DNA of 64,000 bases from Nemania diffusa (GCA_038501195.1 JBBPUQ010000008.1:724001-788000), one strand, 5' to 3'. Shown: positions 12,115 to 25,248, counted from the first letter of the stretch. The notes: generated from the sequence alone by a model not told the origin. Numbers and translations are program-made.

Positions 12115-13053
12115 TTATAGCTTTGTCGCAAACACCATCACTAGCGGGATCTTGGTCTTCACCTCCTCGCCGCCCAAGGCTAGCTCAAACTCGTCCCATA
12201 GTTCCTGAATCTGCGACATCAGAATGCGCGGTACCCATGTTGCAACAAATCCTTGGAACCACTGGAGTCCGCGCATCTGGATCCAATCTTCATCTTCCTC
12301 CTCCTCCCAGATTTGTTCTTCTCCTACTTTAACCTGGCTATCGCCGACATTATGGTCGAGCTTGAATACATCATAACCCAACTGTGAATTGATGTATATC
12401 CTTTTCACTCCTCCCCATTTCTCCGAAGGAAACCCTACGCAGTCGAGAGCTGAGTGGCCGACCTTGTAAACATTTGCATATACCTCAGTCTGGCCGTTCG
12501 CCACAACTGCAGCAATAATCGCCACCCAAGCCTTATTAGCTCGTTCATTGCCCTCAATGATTGGACGACTATAATAAGTGATGGCAGCCGTCCCGCCCTG
12601 TACGAGCTCCCTAGCGAACTCCTCAACTGCCTGGCTTAGGTTCATCCACTGGATACATTCGCAGGCTGCAACCATGTCCACAGTGCCCGACTGCAGCGAA
12701 CTCTCCTCGCCCCGCTCCTGGAGAAAGGTGAATTTGGCCTCGGGCAGACGTGCCTTTTCGACTAGCAGGTCCCGTGCTAGGGTGGTGTAGCCGTCGTTAG
12801 GATCTGAGACGACGACACGGTCGAAGCGCTCGGCGAGAGCGGCTGACACGATCCCACAGCCCGCGCCGACTTCATGAGCAATAGACCACCCTGCTCCCTG
12901 CTTCGTAGAGTGGTAGTCATAGATGCGCTGGAAGAATGACCGGGGGTAAATGGGACGGTATGCTTGATAGTTGGACCAATTAACACCGTGGCTATAGGAG
13001 AAACCAAGCACTGCCGGTGGTGTTACACTTTCTCTATCGTCAACGCTAGACAT
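12115..13053 (-). CDS. Class I SAM-dependent methyltransferase
   Basis: A single-exon gene of 312 residues begins at the ATG of MSSVDDRES. Motif I of Rossmann-type methyltransferases is seen as HEVGAGCGIVSAAL around residue 60, followed by the acidic VVVSDPND. VDMVAACECIQWM matches motif III/IV. This is the layout of trans-aconitate-type and UbiE-like enzymes that are common as small-molecule methyltransferases in fungi. An acidic insert (WEEEEDEDW) lies near residue 250. The protein should be cytosolic. The substrate cannot be told from sequence, and no biosynthetic core gene lies within 5 kb, so it looks solitary. Confidence 0.85.
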   Translation of the reverse strand: MSSVDDRESVTPPAVLGFSYSHGVNWSNYQAYRPIYPRSFFQRIYDYHSTKQGAGWSIAHEVGAGCGIVSAALAERFDRVVVSDPNDGYTTLARDLLVEKARLPEAKFTFLQERGEESSLQSGTVDMVAACECIQWMNLSQAVEEFARELVQGGTAAITYYSRPIIEGNERANKAWVAIIAAVVANGQTEVYANVYKVGHSALDCVGFPSEKWGGVKRIYINSQLGYDVFKLDHNVGDSQVKVGEEQIWEEEEDEDWIQMRGLQWFQGFVATWVPRILMSQIQELWDEFELALGGEEVKTKIPLVMVFATKL

Positions 13054-14487
13054 TATGTACTTGGTTTGTTGGTATTAAGAATTTCTAGTGGATGATCACT
13101 TTAGGTCCAGAGGGCGAGGGATTTATTGAAGTCAATGTTGAAAAGGCCACGTCGATGTAGGACAAGCAACGCCGTTAGTGGTGTCGGCGGTTGACGGTAT
13201 ATATACTCTGGTCTAGTACACCACAACGTGCTTTTAAGATCAAGTTATGACTTATAACATCCCATGCAAGCCCCAGCCCCTTGTGAATAATTCAAGCAGG
13301 CATTATTTCCTATTTCCGATGGGAAGGGGAGGGGCAATGCAACAATAGATCTCCAGGCCGCCTATTCGTCAGAATTTGGGATGTTCTCAAAGTTGGTTGT
13401 TTTATGCGATCCTCTATCACGATATTGCTCTTCCAATTTCCCTAAACACATAATGAGCTGTGTCAGAATCAAGATCAGGCAGATAGCATTAGTCTGAGTT
13501 ATTGCAATTGTCTATAATAAGTACATACTGTGAAAATATTTTACGAGACTTCCATTTTACAACATCTCAAGTCATATGCCATAACAGTAAGTACGTAGAT
13601 ACCTAGGGACCTAGTGAATTGAAGAGGGGTAGGCTCTTCGCATGATAAGGAAAGTTTCTGCATATTACAAGTCACTTTGGTTCGGTAGAAGTATGATTGG
13701 CGATAGTATAAATGGATGGTTACATTTTCCAGTAAATCTCGGTTCATGATTGACACTTAGTAAGTAAGAATAGTAAGACACGATAGTAAGACGATCATTT
13801 CGCGAGGCTCAAGTCACATAGCTACCTCGTTGCAGAGCTCATGAAAACATTATAGGGAATGAAATTAATCGAATTGGTGTACAAGGCCCGAAGAGGGTGA
13901 TGTTCTAACTAGATATATAAAGAAAAGAGTAAAGAAATAGTCAGTAAAGAAATGCTAATTAATAGAGTCCCTATGAGCCAGAAAATTGCCCTCGCAAGTA
14001 TAGAAGCCGTGAGTATAAGCCTTGCGTTTCTGGGAGGCCTAGAAGCCTGAAGCGTGGCACAAATATAGGCGTATATTCCAGGTGTAGTGGACAGGTACCC
14101 TGTCATCCAAATACTCCATCTGACGCTTGGTGAGATATCTAGGTATGGCTTAACACGTAACCAATATGTAAATTCTCTCGGTCTCCAACATGACGATGAA
14201 TCAGGAGAGAAGAAGGGAGACTATTCTCGCATGCGTCTAGACAGAGAAATGCTGAAATGCAGAAATCCCCGGAAAGTTACGGCGACAATCGAACTTCGTG
14301 TAATTAATAAAATGCTGTGTCTGTTAGGCGCGATGATTGTTGTGATTAGAATAATATATCTCTAGTTTCTATTTGCATGGCTAGTCGTACAATTATGGAC
14401 AGTAGGTTTTGACGTCCACTAAATGATTGCGGCTCAGGTGCTAAGCGACCCACTATAATCCGAACCCGCAGGCGGCCGCTCCCCCAC
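13054..14487. other. Intergenic, no gene seen
   Basis: The upstream side of the methyltransferase and the downstream side of the beta-lactamase-like gene meet here. Only short, low-complexity open frames are present. Confidence 0.5.
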
Positions 14488-16327
14488 TTAGCTTTCCCTC
14501 TGCAACTTCACACCAAATGCCGGCAGACTCAAGCCACCCGCCTTATCCTTGCTCACGCTAAAGATGACCTCATCGATAGCCTTGAAGCCATACACGAGCC
14601 TGTCCATAGCCGCCCAGGTAGTACACGTCCCCTGCGCCCAGAACCTAGCCGCGTCGCCCGCCGCAAGCTCCGCGGCCGTGCCCACGCTGAACACGGCGCG
14701 CCACGCACTCTCGCACTCCGTCGCGAGGTTCGTCGGGTACAGGCGCACGCGCACGGGGAGGTCGCTGGGGCTGGCCGAGAGCGCGTTGAAAGAGCCGTAG
14801 TTGGCGATGACGTCCACGCCGCGCACGGTCCAGTTCGCAATAGACAGACCCGGCCTGTCGTCGAGCGCGAGCGTCAGGCTCGAGTTCGAGCTCGCGTCGG
14901 CGTACGTGCCGGCGAAGTTCGCCTCGGCCTGCGTCTTGCCCGCGTCCTCGATGGCGGGGAGTAAGCCCGTGATAACGTCTGTTAGCGCGAAATCCACCGT
15001 GTCGGCGGACGACGCGTCACCGGCGGACAGGATGGTCACGACGAGGCCGTAGTCGGGGATGAGGCAGATGACGTTGTTGTACGAGCCGAGGTTACCCGAC
15101 TTCGTGTAGTACTCGATCAGACGCCCGTCTTTCGTCACGGTGTCCGAGCGTAGGATCTCCCAGGGCCCGCCGAGCATGAGGCCTATTGACGAGGTGGAGG
15201 TTAAGGGCTTCATCCACTTGCGCGTTGCGAGCGGGTCTAGGATGCGGTTTTGTAGAATGCCGACGCCGAGTGAGAGCATGTCTTTCGTGTTCGAGTAGAG
15301 GCCGCCGGCGCTGGTAGAGTTAGTCTCGTCTCTCTAGCAAGGTATTCAGGACGACTTACATATCCTCGTACCCGAGACTGTTTCCGAAGTAGATGTCGCC
15401 TTCTGGGATGAAGCCCCAAGACCTGTCCTTGGGCCCGTGGAATATCGTCGTGTTGGTCATGCTTAGTGGCCCGAAGATAGCCTGCTGGACATACGCGGTG
15501 TAGCTCATGTTGCTCGCGGACTCGAGGGCAAAGGCTAATATCGAACTGGCGACGTTGGAGTAGACGGGGTTCGTCCAAGGGGCGTAGACCGGATTCCGTT
15601 TTCCGAAGTCTCTGAAGAACTCTGCGCGGGTGCACGGCGCGAGACCAAAGAGACCTGCGCATCCAGTCTTGGAGGAGTTTGAGAGCTGGGGAAGGCCTAG
15701 TGGTGTGAAATCCACGGGGAAACTAGCCAGGTCGTACGCGACTATTTATTGTTAGCCTAGGTGTTACAGAGAAGGAACATGGTACGTACGATCTGCCCCG
15801 ATGCCGCCCATGTGCGTGGTAAGAGAGCCCACTGTGACCTGATCCCAGTTCACCGCGGTGATGTCATTGGCGTTTGGTGTTGCTTCGCTCTTCAACTGGA
15901 GTAGTTCGGGGACATATTTCGTGATCGGATCTTCTAACTTCATATGTCCTTGAGTCAAGACGGAGAGCACTGCAAAGAGCTTCGATATGCTTCCAATCCG
16001 ATAGATTGTCTGCGAGTCGATGACGGCCGTGCTAGTGTTATCAGAGATTGCCGGTGTATGGTGAAACTCTAGCATTGGGCTCGTCTCATATATCGATTTT
16101 ACTGCTACTGAAATACCAGTAGTGTTGAATGTTGATGTGAGATTCTCGAACCGGTCGGTGACGGCCTGGATAGCTGCTTGTACGGAATCATGATTTGAAG
16201 GGCTTGTTGGGGCGGGCAGGACTGCTCCGAGAGGGGGACAAAGCCCATCGCGAGCAGCAAGAGCACCACCTGTAAGAAGTAAGAAAACCCCCAAGGGAGC
16301 TCGAGAATAACTGTTTTGAAATAACAT
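14488..16327 (-). CDS. Secreted serine beta-lactamase-family hydrolase
   Basis: Three exons (15790-16327, 15360-15741, 14488-15310) with 48- and 49-bp introns join in frame to 580 residues. The N-terminus is a signal peptide (LGVFLLLTGGALAA). The catalytic SxxK of the beta-lactamase/penicillin-binding-protein fold is SISK at residues 113-116, and the second motif is YSN at 240-242. The third motif, normally HTG or KTG, reads KSG at about 377-379 in YTKSGNLGSYN. A C-terminal extension of roughly 180 residues contains several Cys-flanked segments. Fungal relatives act as esterases or amidases, some in secondary metabolism. The natural substrate here is unknown. The last exon is notably GC-rich. 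Confidence 0.88.
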
Positions 16328-16916
16328 GATGATAAGAACTGTGGTAGGTATTTTGGTAGTAGATAATAGACGAGTTGAGAGCTCTCTTCGACTTGGCGAG
16401 GGAGGTTTATATATCCAACCTCACCAAGATGAGCCGTATACGGCATCATCCATCCTGTCATCTCACTTCTACGCGTAAATGAGGCTGCGTTTGTCATGGT
16501 AGGCCACCTCGGACTTTGGCCCGCGGCCTTGATGTTTGAATGAAATTACCTACCTTGTCAGCATAGGTAGGTATGTTCTATTTCAGTCAGACCAAGACCC
16601 TACTGCGACGCTAGTGGACCCACAACTGCCTAATCTGGGTACAAAGTTAGCTTCCCATTGGTCAGCTCGGACTATGCCCCAGGCAATATGATCAGCATTC
16701 GGATTTTGACTGCGGACGGGTATTAATAACAATATACAAGCAGGCAGACAAGTTTAAAAAAGTGCGAGCTGAAATTATAATAAGCGGAAGGACACGGTTC
16801 CTAGTAAAGTTTACATGCAAAACAACCTACTCATAACTATCCTCATACCGGCATTGATTAATCGTTTGCGGAAAGGCAAAACCCCCGATTTTGCATTTTA
16901 CAGCCGCATGCTGTGA

Positions 16917-19611
16917 TCACATCCTTAGATATCGAGTGGATGGACGAAGTCTCAGTAGAGACTTAACCGACATCCAGTAGCCATGCCAGGGATCGCCTTC
17001 GTCTGAAAACAACTGTCCATTCGGAAAGAGATAATGGTGTAGGGCTCGTGCCGTCTGCTTTACTTCAAGATGGTTATGCAGAAACTTGACCAATTCCACC
17101 CTGCTTGCTGCAGTTTCATTCGCATCATCTAGGTGATGGCACTGATTGGACATTTGAGCGATGACAAGTGGTCCCAAGACGGCGCATGTGAAGAGGTTCT
17201 GGAGACATTCTTGGGAATAAGGCTCTTCTGCAAGCTTTTCCTTAACATATGTTTCGATTCCCAATACTGCCGTGAGGCCAAGGAAGAGCTCGGGCAACGG
17301 AAGAGCCCTAAGAGCCGATATTACCCAACTTGCCATGCCCTTGGGAGGGACGCCATTGGGATTGAGCACTGTAAGAATCTCTCGTTTGTGAAATTTCTGG
17401 CTTAGGCTGTCTAGAATTCTCATCAGTTTTCCATTGTTCGTCGCGCTTGGTCTGACTTTGCGAGCATAGTTCAGAGTCTCCATTACTTCTCGCCAGAACT
17501 GGTCTGGGTTGGCCTTATCGAATATGGGACACTTTAGCATTCCAAGATGACATAGACTTAGATTGGGATCAAAGCCCGCGCTCTGCAAGGATATGATACG
17601 TGCCCAGATATCAGGGCGTAAGATCCAATCTCGAACGGTCCTATGTATGTACGTTACTACCGCGCTTGAGGATTCCGAAGTTTCCAATAAGCCTTTGGTT
17701 CGACTATTAAGTCGGCGGGACATGGTTCGCTCGATACCTGTTCTCGCGGCAACGCTCAACGAGCTTGGATCGACGGTAGTATCGTCGGGTTCGTCCAAGG
17801 CCCATAGTGTCAGCAGTGTAAAACCGCTTATAGATGCCTCTTGCCATCGTATATAGTGAGAAGTATCTTTGATATAGCGCTTATCCACACTATCCAGCAT
17901 CTTTTGAAAGAGTTGTTCCAGATCATCCGGCAATTCTTCTAGACGCTGCCGCAGATCTGATATTCTATCCCCTTCAGTGAGACCCTCAAGGAGAGACCGG
18001 ACCACCAGTGTTACCCACAAGAAAACACCTTGGGCTTTGGGAACTATGTCTTCCTCGAGCTTTGTTGATTCTTCAGGAAATGCACTCTTGAGGTCTTGGT
18101 AGCCGGGGTTTGAGGACAAACTCCTTTTCACAACAATTGTCATGTCATTTTTGGTGAGTAGTTCCAACCGTAAGCTCGGGCTTAGTTTAAATGTGTCTTC
18201 GAAAACATTCCAAGGTCTACTGCTGACACATAACTTGAGTCCGCTTACCGAGACAAGTTGCTTTAGAAAATTCACTAGGAGAGAATGATCTCCTTCGAAT
18301 TCGTCCAGTCCGTCGACAAATATTGCGAGCTTGATCGTTTTGCCATGCTCACTAGCAACAATGTTCAGGCATTCTTCTAGCTCTCTTCTTGTCCACATAG
18401 GCAGAATTTCGCGTGCCGTCATTCCAAGCAACTTAGTCAAAGCCCATCGCTTTCCGCAGGCCTTCGGAAGAAGCTGCGGCTGTTGCTTAAGGCATTGGTA
18501 AAGTAGAGTGCGTAGCAAACCGTCATGTGATCTCTGAATAGTTGTACCAGAGTTCCAGAAGAAAAAGTTTGCTATCACAAGTGGAACAGTATCTGCCCAA
18601 GACTGAAGGGCTGATGCTGTATCTGAGCTCGAGTAGATATACTTCATCAAAGTCGACTTGCCAGCACCGGGTTTTCCAGTTATCCAGTAGATGTCGTCAG
18701 TCGAGCTTCTCAGCCAAGTAGAAAAATTAGAGAATTCCGTCGCTCCTCCCTCCTGCAGCACCCACTTATAGGTGCTCTCATACGCGTAAGGAATAGAAAA
18801 TTCACGATCTTCCATTGTTGGAAACGACAGGCTGCCCAATATTAATTGCTGCCGAAGTTCGTCTGTGACGCCTGTGGCAAAATCGTCCCAGTTCTCGGCG
18901 GGTTGCCAATCAGCGGCCCAGAGGGCGTGGATCGATTGGTCTCGTCTCCGTATGGCTTCGCTGAGATTGCGACTATTTAGCTCTACAAGAGCCTTGCCCC
19001 AGATGTCGATTTTCTCCTGAATGCCGTTGATAGATTCCATTGTTTGGGAATGTTGCTGAACTAATTGCCGCTGTTCCGATATGCCCAGTTTCTCTTCTTC
19101 CCTAGATTGTAGATCAGCGTGATGGAATGGTTCCTATTTGCAGGCCTAGACAGGCTTCTACTTACCAAAGAGCGACTATGGCGGCAAATGCCATCTTCTC
19201 ACGCAACTGGACGAGTCGGTTTGCGAGATTGTTGACCTTCTTATCTGGCCAAACTGACTTCGCGGCGGCCTTAAAGCTGCTCGTGAGTAAGTCCAGCCTG
19301 GTAACGCCTGATCTTCGTAGCTTCTCTAAGCATGCCTGGAGATCTTTGGCGAGCTCCTCGGCCTCACCACATAGTCGAAGGAATTGTATCTCAGCCGCTG
19401 ACTGAGATTTTGGTGATAGTTTAGCAGCAAACTCTCGCGCATTAGCGCTGAGTTTCGCAAGATCATCAGTGATTTCCGATAAAGCTACATGCTTAGCAGT
19501 GCGGCCTGATGCCGACGTATAGACTTGTTTTGTCTCGACTAAGAGCCTCGTTCCGAAGTCTACAATCTGGAGGACGGATGAAACAGCAGCCAATGCACTT
19601 AGCGGATCCAT
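16917..19611 (-). CDS. NLR-like STAND protein with NACHT domain
   Basis: Two exons, 19166-19611 and 16917-19101, are joined over a 64-bp intron and give 876 residues. The N-terminus MDPLSALAAVSSVLQIVDFG is the helical domain that often precedes NACHT NTPases in fungi. The Walker A motif GKPGAGKST is at about 291-299 and the Walker B motif LAIFVDGLDEF at about 407-417. Helical winged-helix-like sequence follows (LPDDLEQLFQKMLDSV, YIHRTVRDWI). No ankyrin, WD or TPR repeat is visible in the C-terminal 350 residues. Such proteins act as nucleotide-switched immune or incompatibility receptors in ascomycetes. The ligand here is unknown. The frame is uninterrupted. Confidence 0.9.
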
Positions 19612-21498
19612 GTCTCAATCAGATACGACACTGCGGCGGGTTTACATTCTAAAAACATAGCGGAAAGAAATAGCGCGACGATGCTTTAATATTGGCCTAG
19701 CAGGATTTCTGTCGCGCATCGCGTGACGTGGTTGGGCTCTCAGGTAAGGTTGACAGGCTGACACACTCAGCTTTCCGCTAGTCTAGTAGCTGCAGTTTCT
19801 CGCAGTTTCCCTGCTCCTCCAGGTGTGTGCCATAAGGCAGATGAAGATCTGGGGCTTTTCATCAGCGCTGCCTGGAGCTGGTGGGTCTGGACTCCAGGGC
19901 TGCACACAGGTAAAGTCAGTCAAATACCTAATAGCCTCTAGACTTGTTCTGCCTGAATTGATCGCCAAAATTGCTTGTTTGACTAAATTGCTTGAATCTA
20001 TTGTTTGCATTGATCAAGTTAATTGATCAAATAATCCAAGTAATAACGTAAGTTGCTGGATGTTATACATAGAGGGTAGGTACAGAGTAGGAAAAAGTAG
20101 GTAGGTACATAAGGTAAGTTAGGTAGGCTAGGTGGATATAAGTGGCTAAGTGGGTGGCTGAATAAGGGGGTTTAAAAGCTAAAGTGCTACCTACCTAGCT
20201 TATTTAAGAAAAAAAGCATCTTTTTAACTAAAAGTACAACCAAAAAAAAAAAAAAAAGGTTTAGAAATAAGTGGTCAATATGAAATTAAATAATAAACGA
20301 TCTATGTTTTTGTAATTAATTTAAAACTGATTGTTTTGCCTGCATTGGATCAATTAATTGACAAGCAGTCGAAGTGTTACTTTGCCTGTGTGCGGCGCTG
20401 ATCTGGGATGCCATTTTCAGTGCGATTAGTCTTAGCGTACTCAAATATCTGTATGAGCTTATCTTATTTCACCATTAGCAGCGAATGACGTGTAGGCCCT
20501 TCGATACTGATACTCAAAAATAGCTGACGTTTTCACGATCTATTTAATCGTTGCTCTGTGCAAAGCTAACATCTGGGCTACATTCCATTACCTAGGTAGT
20601 TAGCTAGGGGTTAATTGTTCGATCCTTCACTCCTTCGCCCTGTCTAGATAGGCTGCCGATACATGTAGATGCGATGCATTAAATGTTTAACATTTTAAGA
20701 CATGTGGACTGTGTATGTCTCTGGTCCCCATAAAAAACTAAAACAAAACAGATAATGAGAAGAGATTGTGAATCTTGTCGGATGACTTGCCAGAGCGTAA
20801 TACATCTACGCCCTCAGAATCTATCCAACATCAGGCACCTCATCTGCTAAGAGAAACATGAAGGCCGTCTTGATACCTAGTCTCGTGGTCCAATTGATTT
20901 ATGGTAAATGTATGACGTGCATAGATTACATCAATGATGTTTTGTAAAAGAAATTGTAGAAAGATAAGTGATTCATCTAGTGTGATAGTGATGCTCGCCG
21001 AGTTAAAAATGAATAATAAAAATATATGTATTATTTAGCCTGTAAGTATCAAGATGGAAAGTTCAAGGCTGTTGATGTCGCTGAAGATATGACGTAGCAT
21101 ATCTGGGGTACAGAACTGCAGTCTCATGCGGGAAGAGGACCCCTAAAAGGGGCAAGTGACTTCCACCGGCGGCGCGCAAGCAGGGGAGCACAACCCACAC
21201 CACTGCTTGTAATTGTTTGTACCCACGTGTCCCCCATTTCTTATCATCAACCCTCCTTCTTATCGACCAGCAGTTCAATCACTTGACCGATTGAATGCCC
21301 ATTACTTCCATTCCCGCCAGAGACGCTGTTAGGCCCTCACTACCACGAGCAGGACTTCCATACGGAGCTACGATATACGAATATTATCCACCTCGAGCCC
21401 TCGATTCTTCCCTCGGTGTCAGAGACCAGAGCGGAGCCTGAGCCAAGGATGTACTCCTCGTCGTCTACGTCGGCTTTTCCATCGTGAGGGACTGAAGA
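19612..21498. other. AT-rich intergenic stretch with low-complexity DNA
   Basis: This holds a cluster of GTAGGTAGGTACATAAGGTAAG-like repeats at about 20070-20200 and a long A tract at about 20240-20260. No gene is supported. It separates the minus-strand NLR gene from the plus-strand membrane protein gene, so both promoters lie here. Confidence 0.55.
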
Positions 21499-24400
21499 AT
21501 GCCTGGTCTGCTGTCCGGCGATATAGGAAGACACAGTAGCGGGACGGAAATGGGGGAGGCTTACAATGGAGCGGCGGCGAAGAAGAGGAACAATGGCATC
21601 GACCACTCGGTCGAAGAAAGGCGACTGGCAACACAATGTCCAACACCCCCGACCGACCCCTTCCCCGACTTCGACAGCACCCCGAAAGCCCTCGGTGCTT
21701 CTAGCCTCCGCGAGAAAGATACGCTCCGGTGCGAGAAAGACGTCAACGAAGACACGGCGAATCGCCAGCCCTTGTTTTCCGAAGCCCCGAACCACAACAA
21801 CGGCCCCATTTCGTCGCACACGGGGAACGGTAACCCTGTGAAGTCGCCTCAACCAGAACAGGACCAGCATGTCGGCGGAGCAACGAAGCCACGCGCCCGG
21901 TCGAATACCAAGAAAGCTAGCCACGAGAGCATTAGGAAACTCTCTGCCTCGCAAATGCAAGCCTTGACGTCGGCGCCCGACTCGCTCCCCGTGGCCGTCG
22001 TCGCCACCCCGCAGCAGCGTAAACCCAACGGAGCCGAATACCCCTTGTCTGCCAGCGCCGTTGAGGATATGCTACACCCCTCCATGGCCGAGCAGCTCCA
22101 AGACGGCGTCGAGGGATCGACGCGGGTCCGTGATGATTCCGGCCAGTTCAACAGCTCCGCTGAAGCCAGAAAGCGTGTCCGACGCACTGCCGCCGATTTT
22201 CAACGGCCGCCTCCATCAGCTCGCACACTTTCCAGTCCGCCCATCAACCGAAGACCTCCGCCAGGCGCTCCTCTAACTGCGCCACTTCACAATCGACGGA
22301 ACTCGTTCAATCCCCTTCCTAGGCCCGCCCCCTTGAATCTCAACGGGCCGCTTAACCCCCCCCAGATCGCGACAAAATCATCTCTAGTTCAACCCTCTGA
22401 ACGACGCGAGCCCCCTCTATCGCCTGTGCTCCCTACGATTCCCCTGCCGCCTATGTCACTTCCTACCCACTTGCAACTTGAGCTTGCTGGCCAGCGACCC
22501 AGTCCACTGTACATACACCATTCTCAATCAGATGATGCTCCATACGAATCTAGTGCCGTCAAATTTGAACGGTTGCTTAATGCCCTACTGCTTCCCCCTT
22601 ACCTCGAACAAGTCATGTATTTTGGCACTCTCGCTTGTTTCGACGCTTGGCTGTATACATTCACGATACTCCCGATGAGATTCCTAAGTGCCGTCGGTGT
22701 GCTTGTTAGATGGTGGTTATATCTGATATGGAAAGAGGTCTGGTGGGTGGTTGGTTTTGTTTGGTTTGGCATAGGTCGGTTGTGGCGTAGAGGTCGGAGG
22801 GGCAGATCACCATCTCGCGAGCGAGGCGATCGGAGCCGCGCCCAGAGCGAAGCCGAGCGGAGCCAGAGCAGAGCAAGGGGAACTAGTTCGCAGCCCCGAC
22901 AGAACGGATCTACGAGACAGCGAAATACATCTGAAGTGCATAGGCCTTCTGTGGGAGAACAGTCGCGATCAAATACTAACGGGGTATTTCATCCTCCGAA
23001 GCACGCGATGCCAAGACCGGGGCATTTTCGACATCGTAGGACGAAGTCGATGCCTTCGAGTCTCACATCATACCATAAAGCCGACCTCTTACAAGGCGCC
23101 GTTCTCATTTGCAGCTCTATCGCTCTGTCGAACCTGGATGCAAGCCGAATGTACCACTTCATCCGTGCGCAATCTTCTATGAAGCTCTATGTCATATACA
23201 ATATCCTTGAAGTAAGCTCAGCACGTATTTCCATCGTCAAATCCATCTAATCACTATGTAGGTCGCCGACCGGCTGCTCTCAGCAATCGGCCAGGACATC
23301 TTGGAGTGCCTCTTTAGCTCCGAGACACTATCGAGGAATAGCTCCGGGAGGTCTAAAATATTGCTACCTTTTGGCATGTTTGTGCTCGCATTGATATATA
23401 ATGTCATCCACACCTGGTGCTTGTTTTACCAAGTTATTACCCTGAATGTGGCAGTAAACTCATATTCCAACTCACTATTAACCCTGCTTATATCGAATCA
23501 GTTCGTCGAGATCAAAGGTAGCGTGTTCAAGAAGATCGAGAAAGAAAACCTGTTTCAGCTTACGTGTTCGGACGTTGTTGAGCGATTCCAAACATGGATC
23601 ATCTTGTTGATTATTGGCATGCGCAATGTGGTGGAAGTTGGTGGTCTCTCGGTCCCCGGAGCTGGCATCGAACCTGACGGCGGCAGCTCCAAAACAGGGC
23701 CAATGCATACCACCTCGATCTTACCTGCTAGCTTCACCGTCTTACCAGCATGGCTTCAATCAGGCGAAGTCCTTTCCCCGTTTGTCGTCGTTATTGGTAT
23801 TGAGATGCTCGTCGATTGGATCAAACACGCGTACATTAACAAGTTCAATAATGTGAAACCCACGCTTTACAGGAGGATGCTCGACATCCTCTGTAAAGAT
23901 TATTACACGAACGTGAGTCACCCTACGAGTCCTTACCGAGCGTTCGGCGCACTAGCTGTCTACTTACACATTTCATAGGCCTTCTCTTCCCCGTCCTTGA
24001 CGCGTCGGCTAGGTTTACCGCTATTGCCGCTATCCTGTCTCTTCATTCGCGCATCTTTCCAGGTTTACCACATGTTCCTCGCCACGCATATCCCTTCCCC
24101 TATGCCTACATCGACTACCGAGCTCTCCGTGGAGTCTTCCACGCCATCGTCTGCCGCCATGGTTGCGGCCTTTGAGCAGCTGGATACCCTCATTCGCCAT
24201 GCACTCGGCCGCGCTGTATACCCGCACGAATCATCCCAGGACCGACCGTGGTGGTCTTTTTCAACAGACGACGTAATCGCGCTCTTGACTATGCTCGTCG
24301 TCTTCTTCCTCACCTGGATCGTGCTGTTAATCGTCAAATTACTCCTCGGAATGCTTCTTCTCCGATATTCCCATCGACGATACGCCATCATGAAAATGAA

Positions 24401-24647
24401 GGAACACGCGATCGCAACCGGCAAAGCAGAACATGAAAACTTCTCCCAGCCTGGGCAGAGGGTTGGTGCCTTCAGCACGATAGAGATTGGCGACGAAAGG
24501 AGGAAGTTGATCTACGAAGACGACGCGGACGGTCTTAAGAGGATGCGAGACAGAGACCGGAAGACGCAGGAGAAGTTCAAACAGCCGGGCGATGACGGGC
24601 TTGCCAAGGTCGTTCGGTACGAAATGGTTGCGAAGCGGATTTGGTGA
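21499..24647 (+). CDS. TAPT1/Emp65-family ER membrane protein
   Basis: Three exons (21499-23211, 23262-23912, 23979-24647) join in frame to 1010 residues. The first 370 residues are hydrophilic, disordered and rich in Pro, Ser and Arg. The membrane part begins with YLEQVMYFGTLACFDAWLYTF. The exon 1/2 junction rebuilds YNILEVADRLLSAIGQDI, the most conserved block of the TAPT1 family. More membrane helices and a charged C-terminus follow. An Arg/Ser-rich loop interrupts the domain at about residues 435-525. Yeast Emp65 acts with Slp1 in protecting folding intermediates of soluble proteins in the ER, so a similar ER role is likely. The family assignment rests on this block and the length. Confidence 0.88.
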
Positions 24648-25078
24648 TGCGGGTTCCTTACTTGCTAGGACCCCCCTTTGTTTTTACAAGACATTTTTGC
24701 AGCCCTTGGGGCTCAACAATTCATCCTGCATAGCGCGGCGTTGCATAATAAGACCACTAGCATTGCTCTCTAATAGTTCTTGTTCAGCGTGGAGATGGCG
24801 AGATAGTTAACTAGTGTAGTTTGATGGCTTAATGGACTTGCTATTCATGAGATCGATTCTGTGAGATGATACTGTGAGGTAAATATTGTGTGGAGTTATG
24901 AGCTTAGTAACATACCTATGTCTAGTATGTCTCTTAAAACCTGAATAGGACTGGCGGTTACGCAACCTCTGCATCGTCCAACTTAATCCAGTCCACTACT
25001 TTATTCTAGACAAAGAGGAAAACAAAGTTCACCCAACGGCATACGCGGCCTACATATTCAGAGATACCCTATTGCTCT

Positions 25079-25220
25079 GTTGGCCGGGTTGGTATGGCCT
25101 AGCGGTACAGCGGAACAGCGCAACATTATCATTACCTACCTAAGCTCTACCATATCATTACTTTACATCCCTACCCAGTATCGTTAGGCGCTGAGGGTTC
25201 GATTCCCTCGGTGGCCAACA
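25079..25220 (+). tRNA. tRNA-like Pol III unit, possibly intron-containing or degenerate
   Basis: An A-box match TGGCCTAGCGG (25094-25104) and a perfect B box GGTTCGATTCC (25196-25206) are about 90 bases apart, which would allow an intron. The B box lies in a 5-bp stem (GAGGG/CCCTC). The ends GTTGGCC (25079) and GGCCAAC (25213) are perfectly complementary. Three extra bases lie between the T stem and this 3' arm, and the D stem pairs poorly, so I cannot fold a standard cloverleaf or read an anticodon. It may be a pseudo-tRNA or a tRNA-derived element. Confidence 0.35.
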
Positions 25221-25229
25221 TATTTACTC

Positions 25230-25248
25230 TTTTTCTTTTTCTTTTTTT
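25230..25248 (+). terminator. T-run Pol III terminator downstream of the tRNA-like unit
   Basis: Three T runs (5, 5 and 7 Ts separated by single Cs) start ten bases after the 3' arm of the tRNA-like sequence, as expected for RNA polymerase III termination. Confidence 0.45.

Noticed and set aside
14553..15662. Long Arg/Ala-rich open frames on the minus strand beside the beta-lactamase-like gene
   Set aside because: They are frame-shifted shadows of its GC-rich exons 2 and 3.
21340..22187. Minus-strand open frames opposite the TAPT1-family gene
   Set aside because: They are antisense shadows of the Pro/Ser-rich first exon, and no motif was found.
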